Positions 1-8,273 of a stretch of DNA of 64,000 bases are shown one piece after another; position 1 is the stretch's first letter, and each line of letters starts with the position of its first letter. This stretch comes from CAVUQH01 sp963774445 (GTDB lineage: Bacteria > Myxococcota_A > Polyangia > Haliangiales > Haliangiaceae). The notes under the pieces are model-generated. The model had not been told where the DNA came from. It ran no database searches and worked only from the letters and a program-made list of their open reading frames with translations. A program made the position numbers and the translations under genes. The stretch is taken from the NCBI GenBank assembly GCA_963774445.1, contig CAVZFC010000022.1:186001-250000 (forward strand), read 5' to 3'.

Positions 1-776
1 CCGGCCTCGACTACGAGGGCAGGCCGCTGCAGGGGACCTACGTCGGCGGGTTCGACGGCGACCAACTGGTGGCCATCGCCTGTCACTGCTGGAACGGCAA
101 CCTGCTGCTGCAGGCACCGGCGCACACCGCGCGGGTGACCCGCGCCAGCGTGGCCGAGTCCGGCCGTCCGGTGCAGGGAATCATCGGCCCGTGGGCGCAG
201 GTCGAGGCGGCGCGGAGCGCCCTCGGCCTGGACGGCGCCGCGGTCACCATGTCGAGCCCCGAGGTGCTCTACAGCCTCGACCTCGACGATCTGATCGTGC
301 CGGAGCGGGTGACCAGCGGCGCGCTGTCGGTGCGCCGGGCCCGCGCTGACGAACGCGCGCTGCTGGCCGGCTGGCGCGCCGACTACATGGTCGAAGCCCT
401 CGGCTATCCCGACGACGACACCACCCGCGCCGCCGCCGACGCCGAATGGGCCGAGGCCCTCGACGGCGACTCGCCGCGCAACCTGTTCGTGCTGGTCGAG
501 GGCGGCCGGGTGGTGGCGATGAGCTCGTTCAACGCCCGCCTCCCCGAGCTGGTGCAGATCGGCGGGGTGTGGACGCCGGTCGCCGACCGCCGCCGCGGCC
601 TGGGCCGCGCAGTGGTCGCGGGACAGCTGCTCATCGCCCGCCGCGAAGGCGTGCCGCGGTCGATCCTGTTCACCGATCGCGACAACGTCGGCGCCCGCCG
701 CGCCTACGAGGCGCTCGGCTACCGCGAGGTCGGCGACTACGGCATCGTGCTGTTCGCCGCGCCGATGCCGGTCTGA
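1..776 (+). CDS. GNAT-family N-acetyltransferase, 5' end cut by window edge
   Basis: Predicted acyl-CoA-dependent N-acetyltransferase; substrate unknown. The reading frame is open from base 3, and the residues before the first possible internal start (GTG at 69) match the paralogue at 16089-17492, so the true start lies outside the window. The C-terminal half has the GNAT acetyl-CoA loop (VADRRRGLGRAVV) followed by FTDRDNVGARRAYEALGYREVGDY, which is typical of the fold's last helix and strand. A hand alignment with the N-terminal part of the 16 kb paralogue shows about 30 differences in about 255 residues. Unlike that paralogue it stops right after the GNAT domain and has no glyoxalase-fold extension. 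The next gene starts 104 bp downstream on the same strand. Confidence 0.85.
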   Translation, partial: GLDYEGRPLQGTYVGGFDGDQLVAIACHCWNGNLLLQAPAHTARVTRASVAESGRPVQGIIGPWAQVEAARSALGLDGAAVTMSSPEVLYSLDLDDLIVPERVTSGALSVRRARADERALLAGWRADYMVEALGYPDDDTTRAAADAEWAEALDGDSPRNLFVLVEGGRVVAMSSFNARLPELVQIGGVWTPVADRRRGLGRAVVAGQLLIARREGVPRSILFTDRDNVGARRAYEALGYREVGDYGIVLFAAPMPV

Positions 777-880
777 GCTCAAAGCCCGGACAGCAGTACG
801 GCCCTGCGCCACCTGCGCCGCGCGGCAGAATCCCCAGCCCGATGCAGCGGCCGGACGCTGCATCGCATACCATCCGTCGC

Positions 881-2533
881 ATGCGTCTCCGGCGCCTCCC
901 GCGCGGGATCAGCTGGCCGCCCGCAGGCCTCCTGTTCCTGCTGTTCGTACCCTTGGCGCTTCATCTCGCCTACTCGTGGATGGGCTACAACCCGACCGAC
1001 GACGGGTTCGTATTGGCCTATGCCCGCCGCATCCTCGAAGGCCAGATCCCCCACCGCGACTTCATTTCGATTCGCCCCGCGGGCTCGGCGTATCTACACG
1101 CGCCCCTGGTGCTGCTGGCCGGCAAGTACACCTACTGGCTGTCGCGCTACGTCGTCTGGCTGCAGCTCGCGGTGATCTCCTGGTGCTGGGTTTCGCTGCT
1201 CGAACAGGGCGCGCGACTGGATCTGTCCGCGCTCGAGAAGATGGCGTTGGCGTTTCTCGGCGTCGCGTTCTGCGAGAACCTCACGCTGCACGCCATCTGG
1301 CACACGACGGACGGGCTGTTCCTGACCTCCCTCGGGATCTACATGATCGCGAAACGGCGCCCGCGAGCCGTGCTTTTCGGCTACGGCCTGCTGGGAGCCG
1401 CCGTCGTCTGCAAGCAGAGTTTCGTGTTCGTGGCGCCCGTGGTGTTGTTCCTGATGGGCGACTGGCGCTCCTACCGGGCCTGGCTGGCCATGGTCGTGCC
1501 GGGACTGGCCTACGTGTTGATGCTGGTGGTGAGCGGCGCGTTTGGCGACGCGTGGCTCCAGCTGACCGCGCACTCCGAGCTGAAAAAGGTCGGCTTCGAT
1601 CGATTCTACGACAGCGTGGAGATGCTCCGCGGGTGTCTACTGGGCCTCCTGGCAGCGCTACTGCTCGCGAGAGAGGACGACACGGACCGCGGCGGGCTCG
1701 ATTGGATTCGCATCGGCACCGCCGCGGCAATCCTGAGCGGGATCGTCGTCCTCGCCGCCCGCGCGATCGTCCTGCGCCACTTCGCCAAGACCACGTTCCT
1801 GATGTTCGGCGCCACCGGCGGGTTGTCGGTCGCCTTTCTCATGGGCAAAGAACGCGAGCTGGGACGACTCGGCCTGCTCACCACGTTGTGCGCCTGGAGC
1901 GTGGCCCTGTCGATCGGTGCGCCCTCGCCATCGCGGGCGGGCGGGCTGCTCGCGATCTTCCTCCTCGCCGTGTCGTACCAGGCGCTCCGGCGCTTCGGTC
2001 CTCGCTCGGAGCAACCCTTGCGAATTGCGCTGTGCACGCTGTGCGCGTTCGCCGCGCTCCACTGGACGCAAACCCGCGGCCACGTGATCTACCGCGAGCG
2101 CCCCAGCCGCGATCTCACCTGCTCGCTCGACGGCATCTACCCGGGCGCAAGCCACATCCGCACCAATGCCAACACCTGCAAGGTGCTCGCGGATCTGCAC
2201 CAAGTCGTCGCCAACCTGGGCGGCCGACGCTACGCGATCGTGCCCGATTTCCCGGGCTACTGGGTGGAGGCGAAACAGGCCAACCCACTCGTCATCGACT
2301 GGCCGCAGAAGATCGAGCTCACCAATCCCAAGCTGCGCAAGCGGGTCTACGACCAGGTCAGAGCAGAGCGTGGCAAGCTGGTGTTCATCGTGCAGAAGTT
2401 CCTCGCCGCCGACTTCTCCAAGGGCAAAAAACGGGGAATGGGCGACGGCGGCGGCTTCTATCCGATCGTCGGCCTCGTCAAGCACACCTACCGCAAGGTC
2501 GGAGAGTCCGAGTTCTTCGAAGTCTACGAGTAA
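881..2533 (+). CDS. Polytopic membrane protein, probable GT-C type glycosyltransferase
   Basis: A 550-residue protein with many hydrophobic segments. Near the N-terminus, after the first membrane segment (about residues 13-32), it has YNPTDDGFVLAYARRILEG followed by PHRDF. An acidic pair in the first extracytoplasmic loop is typical of GT-C (PMT/ArnT-like) glycosyltransferases, which use lipid-linked sugars. About 10-12 membrane spans run to roughly residue 400, followed by a soluble C-terminal region. I chose ATG 881, which puts the basic MRLRRLPRG segment directly before the first membrane helix; ATG 842 in the same frame is possible. The exact sugar and acceptor cannot be told. Confidence 0.6.
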   Translation: MRLRRLPRGISWPPAGLLFLLFVPLALHLAYSWMGYNPTDDGFVLAYARRILEGQIPHRDFISIRPAGSAYLHAPLVLLAGKYTYWLSRYVVWLQLAVISWCWVSLLEQGARLDLSALEKMALAFLGVAFCENLTLHAIWHTTDGLFLTSLGIYMIAKRRPRAVLFGYGLLGAAVVCKQSFVFVAPVVLFLMGDWRSYRAWLAMVVPGLAYVLMLVVSGAFGDAWLQLTAHSELKKVGFDRFYDSVEMLRGCLLGLLAALLLAREDDTDRGGLDWIRIGTAAAILSGIVVLAARAIVLRHFAKTTFLMFGATGGLSVAFLMGKERELGRLGLLTTLCAWSVALSIGAPSPSRAGGLLAIFLLAVSYQALRRFGPRSEQPLRIALCTLCAFAALHWTQTRGHVIYRERPSRDLTCSLDGIYPGASHIRTNANTCKVLADLHQVVANLGGRRYAIVPDFPGYWVEAKQANPLVIDWPQKIELTNPKLRKRVYDQVRAERGKLVFIVQKFLAADFSKGKKRGMGDGGGFYPIVGLVKHTYRKVGESEFFEVYE

Positions 2534-2668
2534 CACTATCCATCTGGCCCTGTGCGAGTGTGTCCCTGACGCATCGGTCGCATGGAGACCAGCACTGAAC
2601 ACACGCCCATCGTCCGCGGAGGCCGATTGTCAGAAGAGGTGTGACGCGCTTATCTGCTGACCAACCGC

Positions 2669-3271
2669 ATGCGCTCACCCAAGAAACTCGGTCTCCTGAC
2701 TCTGTGCCTCGCTGTCGTTGGCGGCATCGCAATGCTCCTGGTTCAGCTGCGTAGCGTGCCACCACCACAGCAGAACTCGGAGAAGCAGGACACGACGGCC
2801 TCACAGGTTGACAGACAGGGATCTGCGGCGCCGCCTATACACCAACGGCGTACAGCTCCACTGCCCGTGCCTCTCGCGGATAGCAAGACTCAAAGCGGCC
2901 CGCCCATCGTTCCCGAGGATCCCAAGGAGAGCTTGCGCCGCGAGGTGAACACACTGTTCGCCTCCATTCAGAAGCCGGCGGTCATGCCCAAGGGATGGCG
3001 CTCGGCGGCCAGCTCGGCATACGAGACCGTTCGCAGTCGAGTCGCAGCCGGTCTTGGAGACAATCTCGTCTCCGCCGATGCGATCAAGTGCGAAACGAAT
3101 GGTTGCGTAGCAAGACTCCAGTATCGGCAGTTGTCAGGCTACCAGCGGGCGCTTCGTGTTTTTGACAACGCGGAGGAGCTTCGACCCTATCCCCGCGCCT
3201 ACACCGGCCCCGAGCAGGCTGAGGATGGTCAAGTGACAAACTACGTCTTCCTGTTTCTGAACCCAAACTGA
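2669..3271 (+). CDS. Exported or membrane-anchored protein of unknown function
   Basis: A 200-residue protein with a basic N-terminus and one hydrophobic segment (about residues 8-26) that can act as an uncleaved anchor or signal peptide. A proline- and glutamine-rich linker follows to about residue 75, then a small domain. The domain contains two cysteines in IKCETNGCVARLQY (about residues 133-146) that could form a disulfide outside the cytoplasm. I do not recognise the family. It is followed after 14 bp by another gene for a secreted protein (3286), so the two are probably co-transcribed. Base composition is noticeably less GC-rich than most of the window. Confidence 0.6.
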   Translation: MRSPKKLGLLTLCLAVVGGIAMLLVQLRSVPPPQQNSEKQDTTASQVDRQGSAAPPIHQRRTAPLPVPLADSKTQSGPPIVPEDPKESLRREVNTLFASIQKPAVMPKGWRSAASSAYETVRSRVAAGLGDNLVSADAIKCETNGCVARLQYRQLSGYQRALRVFDNAEELRPYPRAYTGPEQAEDGQVTNYVFLFLNPN

Positions 3272-3285
3272 AAGAGGTGAACGCA

Positions 3286-3555
3286 ATGAAGATTGAATTT
3301 GCCCATGCGAGGGCAGCGGCTGCTGCGATGACGCTGATTGGCGTGATCGCTGCTCCACCCAGCGCAGCATTCGCGAGCAACGTCGTGGGCTACACGGCCG
3401 GGCAGAGCTGTGTTGGGGTCAATGAGGATTCCCGGTACGACTTGGACTTCAACTCCAATGGGATCGTCAACACCGACACGGCCAACAGTGCCTACTTGAT
3501 GTGCCCCATCACCCCCATGTGCCAGGGTAGTTGTCGCGTAGGAAAAGTCGCCTAA
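3286..3555 (+). pseudogene. Secreted small protein, 3' part replaced by IS element
   Basis: Starts at ATG 3286 with a good ribosome site (AGAGGTG, 3275-3281). An in-frame GTG at 3277 is less likely. It has a signal peptide ending at about AFA-SNVV, then a mature part with paired cysteines (GQSCVGV; YLMCPITPMCQG). The last codons lie inside the left inverted repeat of the IS element, so residues after about CQG come from IS sequence, and the stop TAA at 3553-3555 is in the element. Myxobacterial secreted proteins with this N-terminal pattern are, from memory, usually longer than 130 residues, which fits loss of the C-terminal half. Function unknown. Confidence 0.6.
3528..3538 (+). repeat. IS left terminal inverted repeat
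   Basis: TAGTTGTCGCG, a perfect inverted match to 5281-5291. It lies inside the 3' end of the truncated secreted-protein gene. Confidence 0.9.
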
Positions 3556-3701
3556 CCCGCTTTCGAGGAGCCCCCGGGAGGAGGCTCGCGGCCCAAAGGA
3601 GGTGGCGCTTGGCGCCGGCCTTGTGGTGCGTGCCAGAGGCCTCGGGCCGCGAGGGTGCCGCGAGAGAAGTCAATCGTACGTGGGGCGGAGAAGGTCCGTC
3701 C

Positions 3702-4244
3702 GTGAGGTACTCAGAACCGTTCAAGGAGAAGATGGTCCAGAAGATGGCTGGTCCGAATGGCAGAAGTGCGACCTCGTTGTCCGAGGACGTAGGTGTCCCA
3801 CAGGCAACGCTGTCGCGTTGGCTCAAGCAGGCCGGTACAGTGCCGGCCGTGTCGAAGCGGAAGACGACCCAAAAGAAGCGGGCCGGGACGACCGGCAAGC
3901 GTCCCCAGGACTGGAGCGCAGAGGCGAAGCTGCAGGTCGTGCTCGAAGCAGCGAGGCTGAGCGACGACGAGCTCGGCGAGTTCCTGCGCCGCAAGGGATT
4001 ACACGAGGCGCAGCTCGAGCAGTGGAGGAAGCTGGTCGAGAAGGCAGCGCAGGAGGCGTTGGGGACGAGTCGTCGTCGGCGCGGCCCGTCGCCCGAGCAA
4101 AAGCGCATCCGCGAGCTCGAGAAGGAGCTGTTGCGCAAGGACAAGGCGCTGGCCGAGGCGGCCGCGCTCATCGTGCTCAAAAAAAAAGCCCTGGCGATCT
4201 GGGGGGACGAGGACGACGACACGGACCCGAGGAGCGGCAAGTGA
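3702..4244 (+). CDS. IS3-family transposase OrfA (HTH protein)
   Basis: A 180-residue protein that binds the element's ends. Residues 1-40 (VRYSEPFKEKMVQKM... ATLSRWLKQAG) form a helix-turn-helix. A second helical domain (WSAEAKLQVVLEA ... QWRKLVEKA) follows, then a charged coiled coil (PEQKRIRELEKELLRKDKALAEAAALIVLKKKA), as in IS3-type OrfA proteins. GTG 3702 is chosen because GGAGAAGG lies upstream (3687-3694) and the HTH begins there; the same frame is open back to 3531. The stop TGA (4242-4244) overlaps the GTG start of orfB. The orfB frame is also open upstream of that point, so an OrfAB fusion by -1 slippage at 4179-4187 is possible. Confidence 0.85.
   Translation: MRYSEPFKEKMVQKMAGPNGRSATSLSEDVGVPQATLSRWLKQAGTVPAVSKRKTTQKKRAGTTGKRPQDWSAEAKLQVVLEAARLSDDELGEFLRRKGLHEAQLEQWRKLVEKAAQEALGTSRRRRGPSPEQKRIRELEKELLRKDKALAEAAALIVLKKKALAIWGDEDDDTDPRSGK
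4179..4187 (+). other. A9 slippery run, candidate programmed -1 frameshift site
   Basis: Nine consecutive A bases read as AAA AAA AAA in orfA, directly followed by GCC. OrfB lies in the -1 frame, and that frame stays open past this point. Programmed -1 frameshifting on A-runs makes the OrfAB transposase in IS3-family elements. Confidence 0.7.
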
Positions 4245-5269
4245 TTCTCGAGCTGGTCGACGAAGCCGTTGGTGCCGGCGCCGGGCTCGAGGCCGCGTGC
4301 CAGACGCTGGGCATCAGCGGCCGCACCGTGCAGCGCTGGCAAACGCAGGGCGGCGGCCAGGACCGTCGGTACGGACCGAAGCGCGCACCGGCCAATAAGC
4401 TCTCCGACGCTGAGAAACGCCAGATCGTGGCGGTCGCAAACTCTCCCGAGTACCGCGATCTGTCGCCCAAGCAGATCGTGCCGAAGCTGGCGGACCAAGG
4501 AATCTACATCGGGTCGGAGGCGAGCTTCTACCGCACGCTGCGCGAGCAGCAGCTCATCAATCACCGCGAGCGTTCGAAGCCGGCGTCGGCGCACCGACCC
4601 AGCGAGCACGTCGCGACCGGGCCGTGGCAAGTGGCGTCCTGGGACATCACGTACCTCAAGTCTCTGGTCGCCGGCCGCTTCTGGTACCTGTACCTGGTCA
4701 TCGACGTGTGGAGCCGCAAGATCATCGGCTGGGAGGTCCACGAGACCGAGTGCAAGGAGCTGTCCTCCGAGCTTGTCCAGAGCATCGCCGCCGACGCCGA
4801 CGTGGACCTGGCCGGCTGGGTGCTGCACGCGGACAACGGCGGCCCGATGAAGGGCTCGACGATGGTGGCGACGCTCCAGCGGCTCGGCGTCATCGCGTCG
4901 TTTTCCCGGCCACACGTGTCCGACGACAACCCGTTTTCCGAGGCGCTGTTCCGGACGCTCAAGTACCGGCCTGGCTATCCGACCGGCGGCTTCGCGACGC
5001 TCGAGGACGCGCGCGCATGGGTCGAGGGATTCGTGCGCTGGTACAACACCGAGCATCTGCACAGCGGCATCCGCTACACCACGCCCGACGACCGGCACAG
5101 CGGCCGCGACGTCGAGATCCTCGCCAACCGCCGCCGCGTCTACCACCAGGCGCGGCGGCGGAACCCGAGCCGCTGGTCGCGTCAGACGCGCAACTGGGAA
5201 CGCGTCGACATCGTGGTCCTCAACCCCGAGACGAAGGAGCAAATCGCTCAGGAAACGATCGCCGCGTGA
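4241..5269 (+). CDS. IS3-family transposase OrfB (DDE integrase)
   Basis: A 342-residue catalytic transposase subunit. It starts with an HTH-like segment (AACQTLGISGRTVQRWQ), then an HTH_21-like region (LSPKQIVPKLADQGIYIGSEASFYR), then the rve/DDE core. The catalytic residues are visible: Asp in WDITYLKS, Asp in LHADNGG, and Glu in NPFSEALFRTLKY. The C-terminus (WYNTEHLHSGIRYTTP) is typical of the family. The GTG start at 4241 has AGGAG at 4230-4234 and overlaps the orfA stop (GTGA), so it can be translated by coupling as well as by frameshifting. The gene looks intact, so the element may be active. Confidence 0.92.
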   Translation: MILELVDEAVGAGAGLEAACQTLGISGRTVQRWQTQGGGQDRRYGPKRAPANKLSDAEKRQIVAVANSPEYRDLSPKQIVPKLADQGIYIGSEASFYRTLREQQLINHRERSKPASAHRPSEHVATGPWQVASWDITYLKSLVAGRFWYLYLVIDVWSRKIIGWEVHETECKELSSELVQSIAADADVDLAGWVLHADNGGPMKGSTMVATLQRLGVIASFSRPHVSDDNPFSEALFRTLKYRPGYPTGGFATLEDARAWVEGFVRWYNTEHLHSGIRYTTPDDRHSGRDVEILANRRRVYHQARRRNPSRWSRQTRNWERVDIVVLNPETKEQIAQETIAA

Positions 5270-5280
5270 TCAAACTATTT

Positions 5281-5291
5281 CGCGACAACTA
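5281..5291 (-). repeat. IS right terminal inverted repeat
   Basis: CGCGACAACTA, the exact reverse complement of 3528-3538, 11 bp after the orfB stop codon. Confidence 0.9.
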
Positions 5292-5309
5292 ACTTGAAAC
5301 CCACCGAAG

Positions 5310-6017
5310 GTGATCAAGGTCGCGACCTGGGCTCACTCCTCGCTGAAACGGGCTACGCGAACGGTGGACAAGGGAGATGGAGGCTGGGCCCGTCTGGCGG
5401 GCCTGCGTCTCCCAGACTTCCTCCAAGTCGTCGCAACTGCCCAGCGCGCGAAAGGGACCTCAGATGCGGCTATCTCGGCGGCGAAGAAGTCTGCGTGGAG
5501 CTGGATCACTCATGATGTGGCCGAGGTGATGACGACACTGGCTCCACTCTTCGGCGTAACGGCGACCTTTCGGTGGTTCAACAGCGATGCATCCGCAACC
5601 GACAAGTCCAATCGTCAGTATTCAGAGCTGGCACGTTTCGGTGGGAAGCGCCGCCACGATGTCGAGAAGGTGGTCGATGCCCGCAACAAGTGGGAGCAAA
5701 CGGGATCGAAGCAAGTCAAGAAGGTCTACGACGAACGTCACGATGCCAACAAGGACGCGCTCGAAGGGAAGGGGCTAGGCGATTCGTTGGAGCTTGATTC
5801 GTACAAGCAGGCGATACTCAGCAACGTCGGTGCAGACTTGGATCAAGGGAAGCCCGTTGTCGTTAACCTAGAAAACCACTACGTTCACCTTCAGCAGATG
5901 ACCCAGGACCAGATCGTCGTGGACGATCCCGGTTCGTTTCGGCGTTTGAATCGCAAGGTGCTTTGGGACGAGGCAAGAGCGATGGGATATTTCAAGCGCT
6001 GGATCGTCTTCTCGTAG
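5310..6017 (+). pseudogene. C-terminal remnant resembling C39-like cysteine peptidase domain
   Basis: A 235-codon frame starting at GTG 5310, only 18 bp from the IS end; a TGA at 5295-5297 blocks any in-frame extension. The C-terminal third (QGKPVVVNLENHYVHL, then IVVDDPGSF, then WDEARAMGYFKRWIVF) resembles the His- and Asp-bearing half of C39-like papain-fold peptidases. There is no cysteine anywhere in the frame, so the catalytic Cys half is missing. This fits loss of the 5' part together with the IS insertion. The middle part is charged and helical. The family call is by eye, and the gene could be a different protein with a new start. Confidence 0.45.
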
Positions 6018-6055
6018 GCGCCCGCTAGAACGATCGAACCGAGAAAGAGAAAAGC

Positions 6056-6568
6056 ATGCGCGCTCATCCTGGAATGACTGTGGTCTTCGTCGCAGCCCTG
6101 GCGGTTTGCGCCTGCAAGCACGACTCGACACAGCACACACCGCGGCCTGGGGAAGAGGACGGCAAAGCAGTCCCCGTGAGCGTCGGCAAGTCGCGTGACG
6201 CCGCCCCTCCGGCGGACTCGCCCGCTGCCTCACCCCTCGCACCGATGCCGCAATCGCTGGCAGCTTTGAGGAGCGCGATCAAACCATGGCTGACTGGCGA
6301 CGACACGGGCCAATCGTTTTGTGCTTCACCGAAGCCGCTCGAAGACCTGGTCGCACTAGCCAAGACCGCGGCCAAGGAACCCGTCCCACCCGGCGTTGAT
6401 CAGGACGGTTGGCGGGATGTCGTTGATGCCTTGACGACCGACGTTCTTGAGATCGAGGCCCGGCACTACTGCAAAGAGGACACGCTTTCCGCGCAAGGGA
6501 ACCTGGAGGACACAGTCAACGGATATGCTCAGCTGGACCGCTTCCTGCATGGAGAGTCATGGAAATAG
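6056..6568 (+). CDS. Lipoprotein of unknown function
   Basis: A 170-residue protein with a signal peptide and a lipobox-like end (LAVCAC, about residues 15-20), then a low-complexity Pro/Ala stretch to about residue 64. A helical C-terminal domain with two cysteines (QSFCASP, ARHYCKED) follows and has no motif I know. AGAAAGAGAAAAGC precedes ATG 6056. Its end overlaps the start of the zinc-ribbon gene at 6559 by 10 bp, so the two are cotranscribed. Confidence 0.65.
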   Translation: MRAHPGMTVVFVAALAVCACKHDSTQHTPRPGEEDGKAVPVSVGKSRDAAPPADSPAASPLAPMPQSLAALRSAIKPWLTGDDTGQSFCASPKPLEDLVALAKTAAKEPVPPGVDQDGWRDVVDALTTDVLEIEARHYCKEDTLSAQGNLEDTVNGYAQLDRFLHGESWK

Positions 6569-6798
6569 CTGACCACCGTACCTCGCGGAGGCGAAGGTGC
6601 CCGAGCTGCGGAGGCGCCTACCACGAACTGCCCCGAGGGCAGGCCAGCCGCTTCCAGCGTCTCCTGTTCGGCCAGTCGATCCTCTCCGGCTCCGTCGAGG
6701 TAACTCGGTACGCGTGCCTGGCGTGCGGCCACGTGGACAGCTTCGTGGCGCCGGAGGAGCTGCCCAAGCTGCGCCGAAAGCTCGGCGCCAGCGATTAG
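6559..6798 (+). CDS. Small zinc-ribbon protein
   Basis: A 79-residue protein with two CxxC pairs (RCPSCGGAY at about residues 14-20 and ACLACGHVD at about 52-60) spaced as in a zinc ribbon, with basic residues around them. It overlaps the preceding lipoprotein gene by 10 bp and is preceded by GGAGAG (6551-6556). It converges with the PASTA lipoprotein gene, whose stop shares its last bases (6795-6798). The role is unknown; nucleic-acid binding or a structural role is possible. Confidence 0.65.
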   Translation: MEIADHRTSRRRRCPSCGGAYHELPRGQASRFQRLLFGQSILSGSVEVTRYACLACGHVDSFVAPEELPKLRRKLGASD

Positions 6799-7487
6799 AA
6801 GAAGTCCGTCGGCTCGTCCTCGGGCTTCTTCTTCCCTTCGCCGTTCTGGTCGCTGTCCGCGTCACCCTCGTCCTTAGGCGTGTCCGCGGGCTTGTCGGCG
6901 ACCGGGGGCTTCTTCGGCTTGGCGTTTGGGTCGATGCCGACGTAGATGATCTTCCCATCGTTCTGGCCGGCGCGGTGAAGCTTCTCTGGGTAGGTCCGGC
7001 AGACGACGTTCGGTTTGCACTCGTCCACTCGATGCTCGGTGATGCGGTCCATTCTGGTAAAGCCCGCGGCCTTCAGTGCCGCCATCGCCTTCGGTAGCGA
7101 CATCCCGGTTACGTCTGGCATCAGGTGCCACTCGATCGGCTCGCCGATGTGGCCATGGCGCGGATCTTCCGGTTGCACAACGACGTCGATCGCGAACTTG
7201 CTGCTCTGCTTGCGGCCGGGCGGCGGGAACTGCTTGCACACCTGCCCCTTCTCGACGATGCGGCCGTCGATGACGCTGCCGCACAGCTCGCCCTTCTCGT
7301 TGATCGATCCGGTGACGCCGGCCTTCTTCAACGCCTTGATGGCGTCGTCGCGACTCATGAACCGGACGTCAGGAATGGTCACCTGGCGCGAGGAAGACGA
7401 CGAAGATGGGCCCGTGCTCTTGCCACCGAGCTGGGCTTGCAGGGAACACGCGCTGAGCGAGAGGAGGAGGGGGAGCAGTAGTTTCAT
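6795..7487 (-). CDS. PASTA-domain lipoprotein
   Basis: A 230-residue lipoprotein. The signal peptide ends in a clear lipobox (LLSLSAC, about residues 9-15). Two PASTA-like repeats follow, each with the P-D-V opening: IPDVRFMSRDDAIKALKKAG and, further on, MPDVTGMSLPKAMAALKAAGF. The Lys/Pro/Asp-rich tail is disordered. PASTA domains usually bind peptidoglycan stems or muropeptides; here they would sit in the periplasm or outer envelope. The ATG at 7487 overlaps the stop of the upstream gene by one base (TGATG), so it is the last gene of a coupled operon. A longer upstream frame exists but lacks a signal peptide at its N-terminus. Confidence 0.8.
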   Translation of the reverse strand: MKLLLPLLLSLSACSLQAQLGGKSTGPSSSSSSRQVTIPDVRFMSRDDAIKALKKAGVTGSINEKGELCGSVIDGRIVEKGQVCKQFPPPGRKQSSKFAIDVVVQPEDPRHGHIGEPIEWHLMPDVTGMSLPKAMAALKAAGFTRMDRITEHRVDECKPNVVCRTYPEKLHRAGQNDGKIIYVGIDPNAKPKKPPVADKPADTPKDEGDADSDQNGEGKKKPEDEPTDFF

Positions 7488-8273
7488 CAGTCGATCTCCG
7501 GCACAAGAATCGGTTGCATCAAACGGGCGAGCGCCTGTCGTTTCTCTTCTGCGACAGGCGAGAGCGCGTCCTCGATTGGGGTTAGCTGGATGAACGAGGT
7601 ATCGTTTCCGACGTCGCGGACCGCGGCCGGGGAGACTTCTCGCGTGATCGTCTCGCGTCCGCCGATCGCGTCTACGTGCTTCTGAGCGAGCAGCGTTCCC
7701 CATCGTGGATGTCGCACGTATTGGTCGCCGAGTTCGGGGCGCCAGTATTCCGTTTGCGAGATTTCATGGGGGCGTGGGTGCAGCTCCTGGTCGTTGAGGA
7801 ACCTGTGGACTCCGGTCACGTCGCTCAGTGCCGCGTCGGCGCTGTCGAAGACTCCGAGCGTGCCGTGAACAGCGGCCAACGCGCGTGCGACTTCCAGAGC
7901 CAGGTCGATCCATGCGTTCGATGCCTGGCTACTTGACCCCTCTTCGGCCATCAGCAGAATCTCATAGCCAACGGCATAGCGCTTCAGCCGGCGCTGACCA
8001 GTGTCGAAGCGCGCGTACACAGGCACATCGGCGGCCCCTGCGCGGAGCGTCGCCATCGAAAGGTCAGGCGCCGTGAGGTCCCTGATCAGCGAGTCGCGAT
8101 CGCTTCTTTGTCTGCGTTCCTTCTTCGCCAGGTCTCGCGGCGTCAGCGTCGCGCGTCGCAACGGCTTGGGCCAACGCGAGTCCAGCAGCAAGTCCACAAG
8201 GCACGTCCGTCGCGATTCGTCCTCATGGAGCGCGTGGTCAAAGTACCCCGCAAACCCGAACCACATTGACATC
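7487..8273 (-). CDS. Hypothetical protein, possibly type VI-like immunity family
   Basis: A 261-residue cytoplasmic-looking protein with no signal peptide. It starts at ATG 8273 with GGAG just upstream, and this ATG overlaps the previous stop (TGATG). The C-terminal part (RHPRWGTLLAQKHVDAIGG, then VSPAAVRDVGNDTSFIQLT, then EEKRQALARLMQPIL) recalls the layout of DUF3396/type VI immunity proteins common in myxobacteria. That resemblance is a judgement by eye and the family is not certain. Its tight coupling to a small gene upstream would fit a toxin-immunity pair. No catalytic motif is seen. Confidence 0.45.

Larger units (their letters stand above)
3528..5291 (+). mobile_element. IS3-family insertion sequence, 1,764 bp
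   Basis: A complete-looking element. It has perfect 11-bp terminal inverted repeats (TAGTTGTCGCG at 3528-3538 and its reverse complement at 5281-5291) and two overlapping transposase genes: orfA (HTH and basic coiled coil) and orfB (DDE integrase). An A9 run at the end of orfA is suited to -1 frameshifting. I see no short direct repeat flanking the ends, so either the target duplication was lost or the insertion was accompanied by a deletion; the genes on both sides are truncated. Subgroup within IS3 was not determined. Confidence 0.9.

Noticed and set aside
3509..5242. Minus-strand frame across the whole IS element
   Set aside because: The plus-strand transposase genes carry the HTH and DDE motifs; the reverse frame is a shadow.
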